Below are positions 5,341-13,812 of a DNA stretch of 41,575 nucleotides, in pieces. The notes under the pieces are model-generated. The model was given only the letters and a program-made list of their open reading frames with translations, made no database searches and had not been told where the DNA came from. The stretch is from a virus. The stretch spans positions 1 to 41,575 of the IMG/VR virus record IMGVR_UViG_3300046478_000024; one strand, written 5' to 3'. Made by a program: the position numbers and the translations under genes. How positions within the stretch are numbered: the stretch's first letter is position 1; every line of letters begins with the position of its first letter.

Positions 5341-7661
5341 CGCGCCTCCGGTTCCAAGACGGTCGGGGTACGCGATACCCCAACAAGATCGACAGGGCTA
5401 CGAGACACAGACGCGAGAACGCTCGGCGCACGACTCGCCCCCCCGAGCGCAGTGGGGGACCGCGACAGGAACACCAGCGTCGTCGGGCTACGACTCACGG
5501 CCACCAGCAGCGTCGGGTACCGCTCCAGTAGCAGACCCAGAAGCGCCGCCGAGACAGCCGTAGCCAGCTCAACTGGTATCAGGATGCGCGTGCTGAACGT
5601 CAAGGCCGTGGCGCTGGTCGCAGACGCGGGCGTGAACGGTAGATCCACCCCACCCGAAGGCGCGAGGAACGAGAACACCCCCGCGCTCACCCCAAACGCA
5701 GGCAGCACCACGACCCGAATCTCCACAGAGAGGCCCATCGCGGCCCCGCTAACACCCGTCGCGGACCCCACCGGCACCTGGGTAGCCACAGACAGCGCCA
5801 AAGCCGCCAGCGAGCCCGCAGAGGCCGCCTGAGGCACAATCCTGGTAGGAGCACCCAACGTCAGCACCGCAAGAGAGACAGCCGACGCAGGCGCAACCAA
5901 GATCCCTGCCGGGGCCGCAAGCACCATCTGGGCCGCACTCGCACCCGACGCCGCCTGCAGGACGACCCCGGTCAACGCGCGGAGCTGCATCGCGCCTTCA
6001 CTTGCCGCGCCCGCAGGCAGCGAGGAGACCTGAGTCGCAGCACCCAGGGAAAGCGACGCGGCAGACCCGGCACTCGCAGGTATCACCAGCACCCCCGTAG
6101 GTGCCCCGAGCTGCATCGCACCCACCGACACACCAGAAGCCGCTTCGGGAACTACTCGTGTCGAAGCGCCCAGAGACGCCACGGCGGCCACTGACGCCGA
6201 AGCAGTCGCCACAGCAATGCCAGTCGGTGCCCCCAGGGACACGGTGCCCGCCGATAGAGCGCCGGCTGCTTCGGGGACCACACGGGTAAGAGCCTGCAAC
6301 GCAAGCGCACCCAATGACACCGCAGAGCCAGCCGCGACCGGGATGGCGGTCAGCGCGCTCAGCGAGAGAGACCCCACCGACGCACCCGACGCCGCAGCCA
6401 TCGGGATTGCGGTTGGCGCGTGCAGGGCTAGGGAAGCCGCCGAGACACCATTCGCGCTCTGTACAGGAATTTCGACACCCGACGCTGCCAGCACCTCATA
6501 GGCCACGACGAGGCCAGCCCATGTACCCGACGCCGCGAAAGTGCCTTCCGCAGTGGCAGCCGCACCTTCCGTAGGTGTCTGGAAATAGCCCCATCCAAGC
6601 GAAGCGCCCGTCTGACTCGCACCCGTAAGCGCCGTCATCCCCGTCCCCGCCGTAAAGGCCGCACTATTCGCCGTGCTGCCGAAAACCCCGATGAGTAGGT
6701 CGCCCTGCGTCGCACGAAGATTGGCGGTCGTGGTAGCGCTTACTGCTGTCGCCGCGATACCTGTCCCAGTGCCCGACGCATCCACGGGCGAGCTAGCGAC
6801 TATCGGCAGCCATTCGCTAGCAGCAACCTCCACCAGAGTCACGTTCGCCGGCAACGTCACTTTGACTTTAGTGTTACCCGCTGAGCCTTTCGTGACAGGA
6901 GCCCGCCAAAGCTGCACGGTCGTAACCGACCCGTCTGCCGCTTCCTTATCAAGCGTAAACGTGTTCCCTTCGGCGTCTGCGACTCCGGTCGCGCCGCCAC
7001 CCGCGCCGGTTGTCTGCACCGCGACAAGCAGCGTGTTCCCCACCGTCTCCTTCGCTATTTCGACTTCTACAACGCCCCCACCAAGCGGCCCTGTGGTAGA
7101 CGTGCGGCCACTCGCGGTATTGATCGGCGCCGAGACTTCCGTTTCGGTTTCGACTTCGGCATATAGCGAACTGACTTCAGTGGGTTTACCCGTCTCTTTT
7201 TTCGCCTGTTCTAGAAGAAAGGTAAGAGTCGCGGAGCTTTCGAGTCTTGTGCGCGTCAACAACCCGACCTGGGTCGAGGACAACGCGAGTTTGCGCCATT
7301 CGACAGTGGTCCCGCTGATTTTCATGGTCGCGGGTTCGCCGGTCACTTCCCACTGGAAGGCTGCGGCTTCCCCCGCAATCCCGGCCTTACCATAGAAGTG
7401 CAGCGACGCCGCACGCGGCTGCTCCCCTGACGCCAGAACAAGCGCCTGGCGTGTCAGCCCCGTCAGCGCCCCCAGAGCTTCCGCAGTTAGCCCCGTCGTG
7501 GTGGATGGCGTTTTACCTGACCCTTCGTAGTCTTCTTCCTTTGCCGTACCGGACACTTCCTTGTAGGCGTTGGCTTCGGATTCTCCGTTCTTGCGCAACC
7601 ATTCGCTCTTGATCCCTTTGCCGTTCGCGAAGAGACGGTAATTCTTTTTTGCGCGCGCCAT
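5337..7661 (-). CDS. large repetitive fibre/adhesin-like protein
   Basis: The 774-residue protein has three zones. Residues 1-140 are a basic start (MARAKKNYRLFANGKG) followed by beta-rich segments. Residues about 150-400 form an adhesion-type beta domain (TGAGGGATGVADAEGNTFTL, TQGDLLIGVFGSTAN, AASGTWAGLVVAYEVLAASG) resembling lectin or adhesin modules of phage fibres. From about 400 to 700 there are Ala/Ser/Leu-rich repeats of about 21-22 residues of the form ASGASVGSLSLSALTAIPVA. The last 55 residues are decapeptide repeats (SRSPTTLVFL and variants). No trimerisation domain or catalytic motif was recognised. The position after the spike genes supports a virion fibre or decoration role. The composition is unlike a tape-measure protein (no long amphipathic helices). 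Confidence 0.75.
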   Translation of the reverse strand: MARAKKNYRLFANGKGIKSEWLRKNGESEANAYKEVSGTAKEEDYEGSGKTPSTTTGLTAEALGALTGLTRQALVLASGEQPRAASLHFYGKAGIAGEAAAFQWEVTGEPATMKISGTTVEWRKLALSSTQVGLLTRTRLESSATLTFLLEQAKKETGKPTEVSSLYAEVETETEVSAPINTASGRTSTTGPLGGGVVEVEIAKETVGNTLLVAVQTTGAGGGATGVADAEGNTFTLDKEAADGSVTTVQLWRAPVTKGSAGNTKVKVTLPANVTLVEVAASEWLPIVASSPVDASGTGTGIAATAVSATTTANLRATQGDLLIGVFGSTANSAAFTAGTGMTALTGASQTGASLGWGYFQTPTEGAAATAEGTFAASGTWAGLVVAYEVLAASGVEIPVQSANGVSAASLALHAPTAIPMAAASGASVGSLSLSALTAIPVAAGSAVSLGALALQALTRVVPEAAGALSAGTVSLGAPTGIAVATASASVAAVASLGASTRVVPEAASGVSVGAMQLGAPTGVLVIPASAGSAASLSLGAATQVSSLPAGAASEGAMQLRALTGVVLQAASGASAAQMVLAAPAGILVAPASAVSLAVLTLGAPTRIVPQAASAGSLAALALSVATQVPVGSATGVSGAAMGLSVEIRVVVLPAFGVSAGVFSFLAPSGGVDLPFTPASATSATALTFSTRILIPVELATAVSAALLGLLLERYPTLLVAVSRSPTTLVFLSRSPTALGGASRAPSVLASVSRSPVDLVGVSRTPTVLEPEAR
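5346..5495 (-). repeat. five 30-bp in-frame repeats coding decapeptides
   Basis: Five consecutive ten-residue units occupy the C-terminus of the large repetitive protein: SRSPTTLVFL, SRSPTALGGA, SRAPSVLASV, SRSPVDLVGV, SRTPTVLEPE. The conserved core is S-R-(S/A/T)-P followed by x-x-L. The DNA copies have diverged, so selection appears to act on the peptide. Confidence 0.75.
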
Positions 7662-7667
7662 GCGCGG

Positions 7668-8252
7668 CTATTTGAGCTTGATTTTTAGAGCGGATGCTTC
7701 GACGTAAGCCGGAGAATTAGCTTTGCTGATCGTCGTTTCCGTACACGTTCCGCCTGCCACGTTCGTCCCGGCCGTCAACGCGGTCGAGATGCCCCACCCG
7801 AGGATTTTCGCCCCGGCACCCGACCCGGTGATCGCAGCGAATTCTTCCTTAGCGGTGTTGTAGATTTCCGCTTCTTCGCCTTCGACGGCTTCGTGCAACG
7901 TGAGTTTCTTACGGGCGTACCCTTCATATTCCGTTGAGCCGGTACCCGGCTCTGTGAATTCGGTGCCCGTCAGTGAATATTTCCATTCGACGGTAAGCAG
8001 CGCCAGGTAGCATTGCGTCGCCGGTTTCGTAAAGATCGTTTCGGCGACCCCGAACGCCCAAGACAGCGCGCCTGCTTTCACTTTTTTGCCGAGGCCATTC
8101 GCCCAGCGGACGATCCCCTCGAAACGCTCGCGTGCCGGTAGCTCCGCGTCCACGGCGATCCTCCAGCCCCCCGCAGCACACGCCGCCGAAGTCGCACGGC
8201 TTGGGTGCGCCAGCGCATACCGGAACAGGCCAGCCTTCATTCGCTCACGCAT
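7668..8252 (-). CDS. virion/tail-fibre-associated protein
   Basis: The 194-residue protein starts with a basic Ala-rich segment and then has the pattern ANGLGKKVKAGALSWAFGVA, ETIFTKPATQCYLALLTVEW, GTEFTEPGTGS, YEGYARKKLTL. A closely similar order (tKPxxxYLaLlT, GxEx, GYARxxl) marks a family of phage structural proteins found near fibres. The ATG overlaps the upstream stop by 8 nt. An internal ATG four codons later is an alternative start. It is probably a fibre-proximal or baseplate-type structural protein. Confidence 0.7.
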   Translation of the reverse strand: MRERMKAGLFRYALAHPSRATSAACAAGGWRIAVDAELPARERFEGIVRWANGLGKKVKAGALSWAFGVAETIFTKPATQCYLALLTVEWKYSLTGTEFTEPGTGSTEYEGYARKKLTLHEAVEGEEAEIYNTAKEEFAAITGSGAGAKILGWGISTALTAGTNVAGGTCTETTISKANSPAYVEASALKIKLK

Positions 8253-8730
8253 CAGCGCTCACCCCCATCTCGGCATGGACACCCTCAGTCGCCGTCTGCG
8301 GCTTGATCTCGACAGGCCCCGGCACCACGTTCTCAGGGGCAGCCTCGGGACGGTGCAGCTCGTCGAACCCCGCCTGGGTCATGCGGTAGAAGCGCGTACC
8401 CGGCGCGTCGGGATCGAGCGGCACCGTTTCCTCTACGCTGACCCAGCCTCGTGCCTGCAGCCAGTCCAGGCACCGCTGGACCTCCTCGGCAGTCATCGGC
8501 CGTGACTGCGGCCGGTTCTCGGCTGCCGTGGTGCTCGCCTCAACCGCGATCAACGCGTGCGGGTTGCCCTGCATTTCGCTGACCATCTCATCGAAGCTAT
8601 GCCTACGCGCCCGCACATGCCCCTCACGGGCCGCCTCAGCGTCCAGACGCGCCTCGTCCTCCTCCGAATACCACGCAGGCAGCGACGCGAGGACCCTGCG
8701 CAACAGCGGCTTCCCGCTCAACGTCTCCAT
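8245..8730 (-). CDS. hypothetical phage protein with winged-helix-like segment
   Basis: The 161 residues are acidic and helical at the N-terminus (LPAWYSEEDEARLDAEAARE). The middle region, EEVQRCLDWLQARGWVSVEE followed by GTRFYRMTQAGFDEL, looks like the recognition helix and wing of a winged-helix fold. It lies among virion genes, so a DNA-binding role is uncertain. It overlaps the next gene by 8 nt, and a GGGAG site precedes its ATG. Confidence 0.65.
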   Translation of the reverse strand: METLSGKPLLRRVLASLPAWYSEEDEARLDAEAAREGHVRARRHSFDEMVSEMQGNPHALIAVEASTTAAENRPQSRPMTAEEVQRCLDWLQARGWVSVEETVPLDPDAPGTRFYRMTQAGFDELHRPEAAPENVVPGPVEIKPQTATEGVHAEMGVSADA

Positions 8731-8789
8731 ACGGCTCCCTTCGATGGTGGCTAGGACTGGTGGCGCTCACGCATAACGGCAGTCACGGG

Positions 8790-10145
8790 CTAGACGCCAA
8801 GAACCTCGGAGACCTTGCGGACGGGCAGCCCGAGCGACACAATTTCTTCGACGAGTTCTTTCACGTATTTTTCGTTGACAGTGTTCGGCGGTTCGGCGGC
8901 GGCGGCCATCGCGTGGATGAGGAAGATCGCCCAGCCGCCGTATTCCTTGGCTTCCTTGACCGACCAGCGCATTGAGCCCACTTCGGCGTTGTTACCGACG
9001 AGCGCGGTCGTGCCCATCCCGACGATGCGGAGTCGCCGGGGGTCTCCAGGAGGAACCGTCTCCGCGCCGTTGGACGCGGTGCAGCGTGCGGAGCTGAACA
9101 GCTGCGGAATGAAGGCAAGGAACTCCCGGTTGAACTGGCCGGAGGGAATCGCCCAATGGTTGGCGCCCGTGAGGCCGAGTTCGGCGAGGAGTTCCTGCGC
9201 GGCCTGCAGATCGTTGAGCACCACTTCTTCGGAGAATTCGGTCATGCCCGCCGCGGTGTTGGCGTTGTGTTCGGCAAGATCGCAATGCACGCACACGTCC
9301 CAGCCGATGGATTGGAGGTGCTGGATCTGTTCGAGCGTCAGCTTTTCGGCTTGCCCGATGCGGCTCATCGTGAGGTACAGGCTGGCCTTCCAGCCATGTT
9401 CCTCGAACAGCGGCCAGATCTTTTCCCACTGCGACCCGTAGTTGTCGTCGTGGGTGAAGGACACGACGCCTTCGGGGTAGGTGTCCGCGACGATCTCCAC
9501 ACCGCCGAACAGCAGCTGCGTTTCGCCCGCTTTGTTGTCTTCGAGGGTGATCCTGAAGTCCTGGATTTTTTCCCAGCTGAGTTCGCTTCCGAGGCGCCCA
9601 AGGAGACCCATCGCATTGCACGTGAAGGCGAACCATTCACCGGACTTGACGTACTTATGGGTTTCTTCAGTGGTCTGCGCGGTCGTGGGGGCCTGCTTGA
9701 ACTGGCCTTTGAAGACGGTCGCCCCGGACCCCATGACGACGTCGAACGCGTTGAAGGTAGACGCGAATTCGGTCGGGATGTAGAACCAGAACCGCAGGTG
9801 CTTGCCCTTCAGGTTCAGTTCGGCGAGCCGGGTGAGTTCGACGCCGGCGCTCGCGCCCGCGCCCTTCGTGGCGAGGCGGATGCACTGCTTGCCGAGGCCG
9901 CCCATGCCCTCGCCGGTGTAGGCGAGGCTGCTCGTCGCCGCCTGGTATTCGAGGCTGAATTTCCATGCGTGCCCCGGTTCGAGAGTGCTGTTCGCGGGGT
10001 TTGCGAGCCGTGTCACCGTCTCAGGCAGAATCGGACGCCGCGCCATCGCAGGGATCGCAGGCTGCCACGCGGTCCCATTCCAGCGGAGCCCATTGCGGAT
10101 CGCTGCTGGGCCACTGCTGGTGAGGAGATACGTGCGTTCACCCAT
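8790..10145 (-). CDS. tail spike with polysaccharide-deacetylase (NodB-like) domain
   Basis: The start at 10145 has a GGAGG site and overlaps the upstream stop by 8 nt; the 451-residue product begins MGERTYLLTSSGPAAIRNGL. Residues about 55-220 form a beta-rich carbohydrate-binding-like module. From 223 a polysaccharide-deacetylase domain follows. VVSFTHDDNYG (THDD at 231-234) matches motif 1, where TFDDG is usual. VCVHCDLAEHN (His 287, His 293) stands for motif 2. WAIPSGQFNRE near 331 stands for motif 3, and FLIHAMAAAA for the late Leu-His motif. Such enzymes are metal-dependent and remove N- or O-acetyl groups from glycans. On a phage tail this fits degradation of a host surface polysaccharide. 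The His spacing in motif 2 is wider than the usual HxxxH, so activity should be treated with care. Confidence 0.85.
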   Translation of the reverse strand: MGERTYLLTSSGPAAIRNGLRWNGTAWQPAIPAMARRPILPETVTRLANPANSTLEPGHAWKFSLEYQAATSSLAYTGEGMGGLGKQCIRLATKGAGASAGVELTRLAELNLKGKHLRFWFYIPTEFASTFNAFDVVMGSGATVFKGQFKQAPTTAQTTEETHKYVKSGEWFAFTCNAMGLLGRLGSELSWEKIQDFRITLEDNKAGETQLLFGGVEIVADTYPEGVVSFTHDDNYGSQWEKIWPLFEEHGWKASLYLTMSRIGQAEKLTLEQIQHLQSIGWDVCVHCDLAEHNANTAAGMTEFSEEVVLNDLQAAQELLAELGLTGANHWAIPSGQFNREFLAFIPQLFSSARCTASNGAETVPPGDPRRLRIVGMGTTALVGNNAEVGSMRWSVKEAKEYGGWAIFLIHAMAAAAEPPNTVNEKYVKELVEEIVSLGLPVRKVSEVLGV

Positions 10146-10815
10146 CGCTTGCCTCCATCCCTGATCGGCCCCGCGGGTTCGGCGGCATCGGCCTACCCGC
10201 AAACGCCGCGTTAGGAGCGTGGCTAGCCGGGTTCGGCGGCATCGGCTGCCCGACAAAGCCAGCGTTAGAAGCACGGTTCGGCGGGGTGGCCGGCATCGGG
10301 CGACCGGTGAACCCTCGGGCGAGGGACCGGCTCGCTGGCATCGGCGCCACCGGACGACCTGTGAAGTCCCGGCTAGGCGCGCACTGCGGCGGGTTCTCGG
10401 GCAGCATCCCCGGCCGTCTCGGTAGCCGTGGGCGCGCACTCCAAGGGGGACCGCTCGCAGGCCGAGAACGCCGGCCAGCAGGTCGCCGCTGACGCTCGCC
10501 CCAGCCCGGAAGACCCGCAGGCATCGGGGTCCCGACAAACCCAGCGCTCACGGCATGCTGCGGCGGGTTCTCCCGCAGCGGCTTCCCGACAAACTCGCCC
10601 CCGAGGCCGAACGGGCGTTGCGGGGCGACCATCACGAGCCTTCCCGACGCCGTAATTTCAATGTAGGCCCGCTGCCCGGGCGAAGCGACACCCGTATCGA
10701 AGTATGCGCGGCCCAGTTCGTCCACTCCGAAACCCCAGTTATCCGCGAGGAGCGGCACCCCGTAAATGATCTGGTTCGCTAGCGGCCCGTCCGGGCTTTC
10801 AAGATAGAGCGCCAT
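10138..10815 (-). CDS. fibre protein with Gly-Phe/Pro-rich repeats
   Basis: The first 85 residues are a globular beta start (ALYLESPDGPLANQIIYGVP, YIEITASGRLVMVAPQ). The rest is a tandem repeat of about 18 residues with the core GF(V/T)G(R/Q/K/T)PMPxxP: AGFVGTPMPAG, DFTGRPVAPMP, RGFTGRPMPATPP, AGFVGQPMPPNP, AAFAGRPMPPNP. A less regular Arg/Pro stretch interrupts it near residues 105-140, where one repeat has degenerated or a compensated frame slip occurred. Low-complexity Gly/Pro repeats are typical of phage fibre shafts or virion decorations. It is coupled to the deacetylase spike downstream. Confidence 0.7.
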   Translation of the reverse strand: MALYLESPDGPLANQIIYGVPLLADNWGFGVDELGRAYFDTGVASPGQRAYIEITASGRLVMVAPQRPFGLGGEFVGKPLRENPPQHAVSAGFVGTPMPAGLPGWGERQRRPAGRRSRPASGPPWSARPRLPRRPGMLPENPPQCAPSRDFTGRPVAPMPASRSLARGFTGRPMPATPPNRASNAGFVGQPMPPNPASHAPNAAFAGRPMPPNPRGRSGMEASDG

Positions 10816-11250
10816 TCAGCCCCCTTCCCTGTTGTGCATGACCTGCACCACGACCAGCGATTCCGGCCAGTTCGTGTGAGGGTCAATTTCAGCGACCGGC
10901 GCAGCAGCAATCCTCGCCCACTTCAACACGACGTCTTCCCACTTCGAGGACCGCAGATCCTGTAGCGCGAGCATCGCTTCGTCCGCCAACGTGTCCGCCT
11001 CAAACAGCGTCGAGCCATAACACGTCACATCAAGGATCGCGTCCACTATCGGCAGGAAACTCTGCGACAGCATCTGCGACCCGCCAGCCCTAGCGATCAC
11101 TACGGCCCGTTCGGGCATGTAGCTCTGTTCGCTGGTCGGCAGGCGCGGGTAGAAGACCCGCAGCCCTTCCTTGATGGTCCCTTCTGTGACGCCACCCAGC
11201 TTCTCGGTCAGGTAGGCAGCGACAGCGAGGCCGGGGTTAGCGGCACTCAC
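10816..11250 (-). CDS. tail terminator/tail completion-like protein
   Basis: The GTG at 11250 overlaps the upstream stop as GTGA; a longer frame to 11466 would overlap the preceding gene and is rejected. The 144 residues include AAYLTEKLGGVTEG, RVFYPRLPTSEQ and VDAILDVTCYGSTLFEADTL followed by ADEAMLALQDL. This last block (v-D-v-cYG-t-eADxLAdxxxxaL) is characteristic of phage tail terminator or neck-completion proteins. It is found where such a gene is expected, two genes after the head-closure protein. Confidence 0.72.
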   Translation of the reverse strand: MSAANPGLAVAAYLTEKLGGVTEGTIKEGLRVFYPRLPTSEQSYMPERAVVIARAGGSQMLSQSFLPIVDAILDVTCYGSTLFEADTLADEAMLALQDLRSSKWEDVVLKWARIAAAPVAEIDPHTNWPESLVVVQVMHNREGG

Positions 11251-11765
11251 CGCATCTCCTGAAACACCTCGGCGACCCTGTAGGGCAGCAGCGGAAACTG
11301 GACGAACGCCGCCGGCCTGAGATACGGGCGCGCCTGAGTCAGCGGCCCTTCGCCCGTAGAGGGCCTGTGGAGCGTGCTGAAGCCATGCGACCCCCCAGGA
11401 GGCAGAATCGTAAAGGACTGCCTCACACGCACCCCAGGAGCCGGCGCAGGACCCGGGATACTCCACCAGCCCCCCGACCCCGCGACACGCTCAAACGTGG
11501 TCGGGCCAATCCGGCTCGTCCCGATCTCCACATCCAACGCATACGGCGCGAGCGCACCAAACGACCCTTTCACGCTCAACCCGACACTATGCGCAGGCTC
11601 CAACACCCCGATAGTCGCCTCAAGCAGACCCGTTCTACTGACCCAACGGTGGTCGTGCTTTGCCTGTGCGACAGCGGCGTGTAGCGTCCGGTCGATCCCG
11701 ACGACACACGCGGCACGCACCCGCTCAAGAACCTCATCCCCGTTCCACTTGAACACGGCGGCCAT
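11247..11765 (-). CDS. HK97 gp10-like neck/tail-completion protein
   Basis: The 172 residues contain the signature order of the gp10 family: HDHRWVSRTGLLEATIGV, GALAPYALDVEIGTSRIGP, and near the end ARPYLRPAAF. These proteins join head and tail. A Pro/Gly-rich insert (GGWWSIPGPAPAPGVRVRQS) between the last two blocks is unusual. The gene is coupled by GTGA to the terminator-like gene. Confidence 0.75.
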   Translation of the reverse strand: MAAVFKWNGDEVLERVRAACVVGIDRTLHAAVAQAKHDHRWVSRTGLLEATIGVLEPAHSVGLSVKGSFGALAPYALDVEIGTSRIGPTTFERVAGSGGWWSIPGPAPAPGVRVRQSFTILPPGGSHGFSTLHRPSTGEGPLTQARPYLRPAAFVQFPLLPYRVAEVFQEMR

Positions 11766-11948
11766 TCAGTTCTCCTCGCCGCAGAGACGCGCAAGATCCC
11801 CGCGGCAGTCCTCAACGAAGTCTTTCAGCGCAAGATCGCACTCCTCGCTCGCGTACGCGTCAACAGCCTCCAGGAAAGCGACGAGACGCGCGAAGATCGG
11901 CATGTCGATGACAGAGACTTCGACGACCATCTCGGACGCACACATCAT
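11766..11948 (-). CDS. small acidic phage protein
   Basis: The 60-residue product begins MMCASEMVVEVSVIDMP and is mostly helical and acidic afterwards (ARLVAFLEAVDAYASEECDL). Its ATG overlaps the stop of the head-closure-like gene. The family was not recognised. Its place between connector genes suggests a structural or assembly role. Confidence 0.6.
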   Translation of the reverse strand: MMCASEMVVEVSVIDMPIFARLVAFLEAVDAYASEECDLALKDFVEDCRGDLARLCGEEN

Positions 11949-12343
11949 TCCGCCGCGGGCCTGGTCAGCTGCACATCAACATGGTCTTCCCACTGCTGCA
12001 CGCTCGACACCTGGAAAGGCCCATCCACAACCACCACGCCATCTTCAAGGATCGCGCCGAGATGGTCCCCGTCCTGAATGTCCACGCCAGCTTCGAGCGT
12101 CAACACACCACCCGTATAGAAAATACGGGACTGCGGCTCCGCCCATTCCCGAGAGGTAGACCTACCCGACTGGGTGCGCCACCACGAAAACCGGCACGGC
12201 AACTCAGCCACAACCTCATATTCCGATTTGGCCTCCTGCCCATACAACCCCGGCGTAGCGACGTTGCGTTCGACCCGAGCGACCTGCGTCAACAAGACAC
12301 CAAGGTCGAACGCCAAAGCCCCCTCGTCATAGCCCGTGGCCAT
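11945..12343 (-). CDS. head-closure (stopper)-like head-tail connector
   Basis: The 132-residue protein is beta-rich, with the closing pattern GVLTLEAGVDIQDGDHLGAI, DGPFQVSSVQQWEDHVDVQL. It resembles head-closure Hc1-type proteins in which a 'G..l.pg.di.dGD' turn is followed by a 'y.V..v....hh.ev.l' strand. It lies directly after the capsid gene, the usual place for a connector that closes the portal. Confidence 0.7.
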   Translation of the reverse strand: MATGYDEGALAFDLGVLLTQVARVERNVATPGLYGQEAKSEYEVVAELPCRFSWWRTQSGRSTSREWAEPQSRIFYTGGVLTLEAGVDIQDGDHLGAILEDGVVVVDGPFQVSSVQQWEDHVDVQLTRPAAE

Positions 12344-12350
12344 GACGCTG

Positions 12351-13370
12351 CTACGCCACGACCTTCGAGAAGAAAATCCCGAGCGATTCGCTCGTCTTCT
12401 TCAAGTCATACGCCGTACGCATCGCATACCAGTTCGTCCACGCCGACTCCAGCCGACCCGAATACAACACGCCCGCTGTCGCACCGTCGATACCCGGCAC
12501 GAGGTTCGTCCACGCGAACGTGTACCCCGCAGACGGCGTATCAATCGACGGGCCAGACGGCGCATAACACAACAGGGCGCTCTTCGGGTCCGCAATGAAT
12601 TTCATGGTTTCCCCCGCACCCTCCTGCGCCGCGTTATACACCGCCCGTGCGACGAGGATCTTGTCGACCTCGAACGCGGCAGCCATCGCCCGCTTACCAA
12701 CGAGTGCGGGTTCCTGCTGGGAGATGTACTTGATGCGTTCCACCAGTTCGTGGTTGTTACGCATCCCCGTGTACGTCTTCGCTCCGAACACGAGAATGTT
12801 CGGGCGACGCCCCGTCTTTTCCTGCATTTCGTCCGCACGCTCACCGAAGAACAGGATCGGTTCCGTTTCCTTAGCGACCGCCACGTTCCCCGGCTGAGCG
12901 AACTGTGTGAATTTCTTGCCCGCTTCCGAAGCGGTACCCGACGTGCCTTCCCAGCTCGTTTCCCACTCGCCAGCCGCAAAGTATTCTTCCGCCCAGTTGC
13001 GGTCCAGCCGGATCAACGCACGTTCCGACAGGAATTCCGTCGCCCGTAGATCCGGGTACAACGGGTCATCCGCGTTCCGGGGGATACGGTCATCGAGACG
13101 GTGCTGGAGCGCTCGCTCTTCGCAAAGGAACGTCCCCGTTTCCGTGGTGTAGCTGTCGTACGCCGGCTCCTCCCCCATACCACGCACGGGGAAGTCATCG
13201 CGCATCCACGCTTCCCTCGGGAAAATGACGTAGTTATCCGACCGGTGCTCAGACGGCACAATCGGAAAAACCTGGGTCGCGATGAAATCCTCGCGCTCCT
13301 GGCGGTAGCGGATGGCGAAATTCGACATCCACCTATTGATGTGGACATTTGCGGGACCGATCTCTGGCAT
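12351..13370 (-). CDS. major capsid protein
   Basis: The 339-residue protein opens MPEIGPANVHINRWMSNFAI with RQEREDFIATQVFPIVP, typical of the N-arm and first strands of a capsid subunit family that needs no internal protease tail. It continues with NILVFGAKTYTGMRNNHELV, AAAFEVDKILVARAVYNAAQ and a C-terminal GVLYSGRLESAWTNWYAMRT. The last regions match capsid proteins in which a 'vgk.lv..a.yn.a..g' strand precedes the final beta hinge. It follows the decoration protein and precedes the connectors. No other gene in the window fits as major capsid. Confidence 0.85.
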   Translation of the reverse strand: MPEIGPANVHINRWMSNFAIRYRQEREDFIATQVFPIVPSEHRSDNYVIFPREAWMRDDFPVRGMGEEPAYDSYTTETGTFLCEERALQHRLDDRIPRNADDPLYPDLRATEFLSERALIRLDRNWAEEYFAAGEWETSWEGTSGTASEAGKKFTQFAQPGNVAVAKETEPILFFGERADEMQEKTGRRPNILVFGAKTYTGMRNNHELVERIKYISQQEPALVGKRAMAAAFEVDKILVARAVYNAAQEGAGETMKFIADPKSALLCYAPSGPSIDTPSAGYTFAWTNLVPGIDGATAGVLYSGRLESAWTNWYAMRTAYDLKKTSESLGIFFSKVVA

Positions 13371-13400
13371 GGCCGTGATCCTTTCAGTTCAGGACTATGG

Positions 13401-13793
13401 CTAAGCCACGGTCACAGGGACGCAGGTGAGTGCTTCTACGACCACGCCAGCCACGCCCCCTTCGAGGGCCACGCCAATGATGATGCCGTTACTCGCTTTG
13501 ATCGCCTTGCCTTCGCTGTTACATTCAAGCTGGTTCCCGACCGCGACAACACCGCCGAGAATCACCTTCTGGCGCTCCGACCCCGCGACGATCGTGCCGT
13601 ACGGGCGGATACCTTCGTTGTATTCCGCTTCCGTGCCGTTCGGCTCGTAGAGGATGAAGGCGGCTTCCCCGGTGCTAGCGAGTTCGATCTTGCGTTCGCT
13701 CGTGAGCTTCACGAGATAAAACTCCTTCGCTGAAAGGTTCGTCGCCCACTGCAACGCGATGAAATTGTGGGGGTCGACATTTGATTTAGCCAT
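13401..13793 (-). CDS. capsid decoration protein (DUF2190-like)
   Basis: The 130-residue beta protein has short repeated strands (GTIVAGSERQKVILGGVVAV, GIIIGVALEGGVAGVVVEAL). The KAIKASNGIIIGVAL segment fits the usual 'G.A......iGva...aaaG..v.v.l' pattern of decoration proteins. Position immediately upstream of the major capsid gene supports the call. Confidence 0.7.
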   Translation of the reverse strand: MAKSNVDPHNFIALQWATNLSAKEFYLVKLTSERKIELASTGEAAFILYEPNGTEAEYNEGIRPYGTIVAGSERQKVILGGVVAVGNQLECNSEGKAIKASNGIIIGVALEGGVAGVVVEALTCVPVTVA

Positions 13794-13812
13794 GTCAGTT
13801 CTCCTTTACGCC

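Noticed and set aside
8790-10538. Longer deacetylase-spike protein starting at 10538
   Set aside because: The extra Arg-rich text is the shadow of the fibre repeat gene. The start at 10145 has a ribosome site and an 8-nt overlap.
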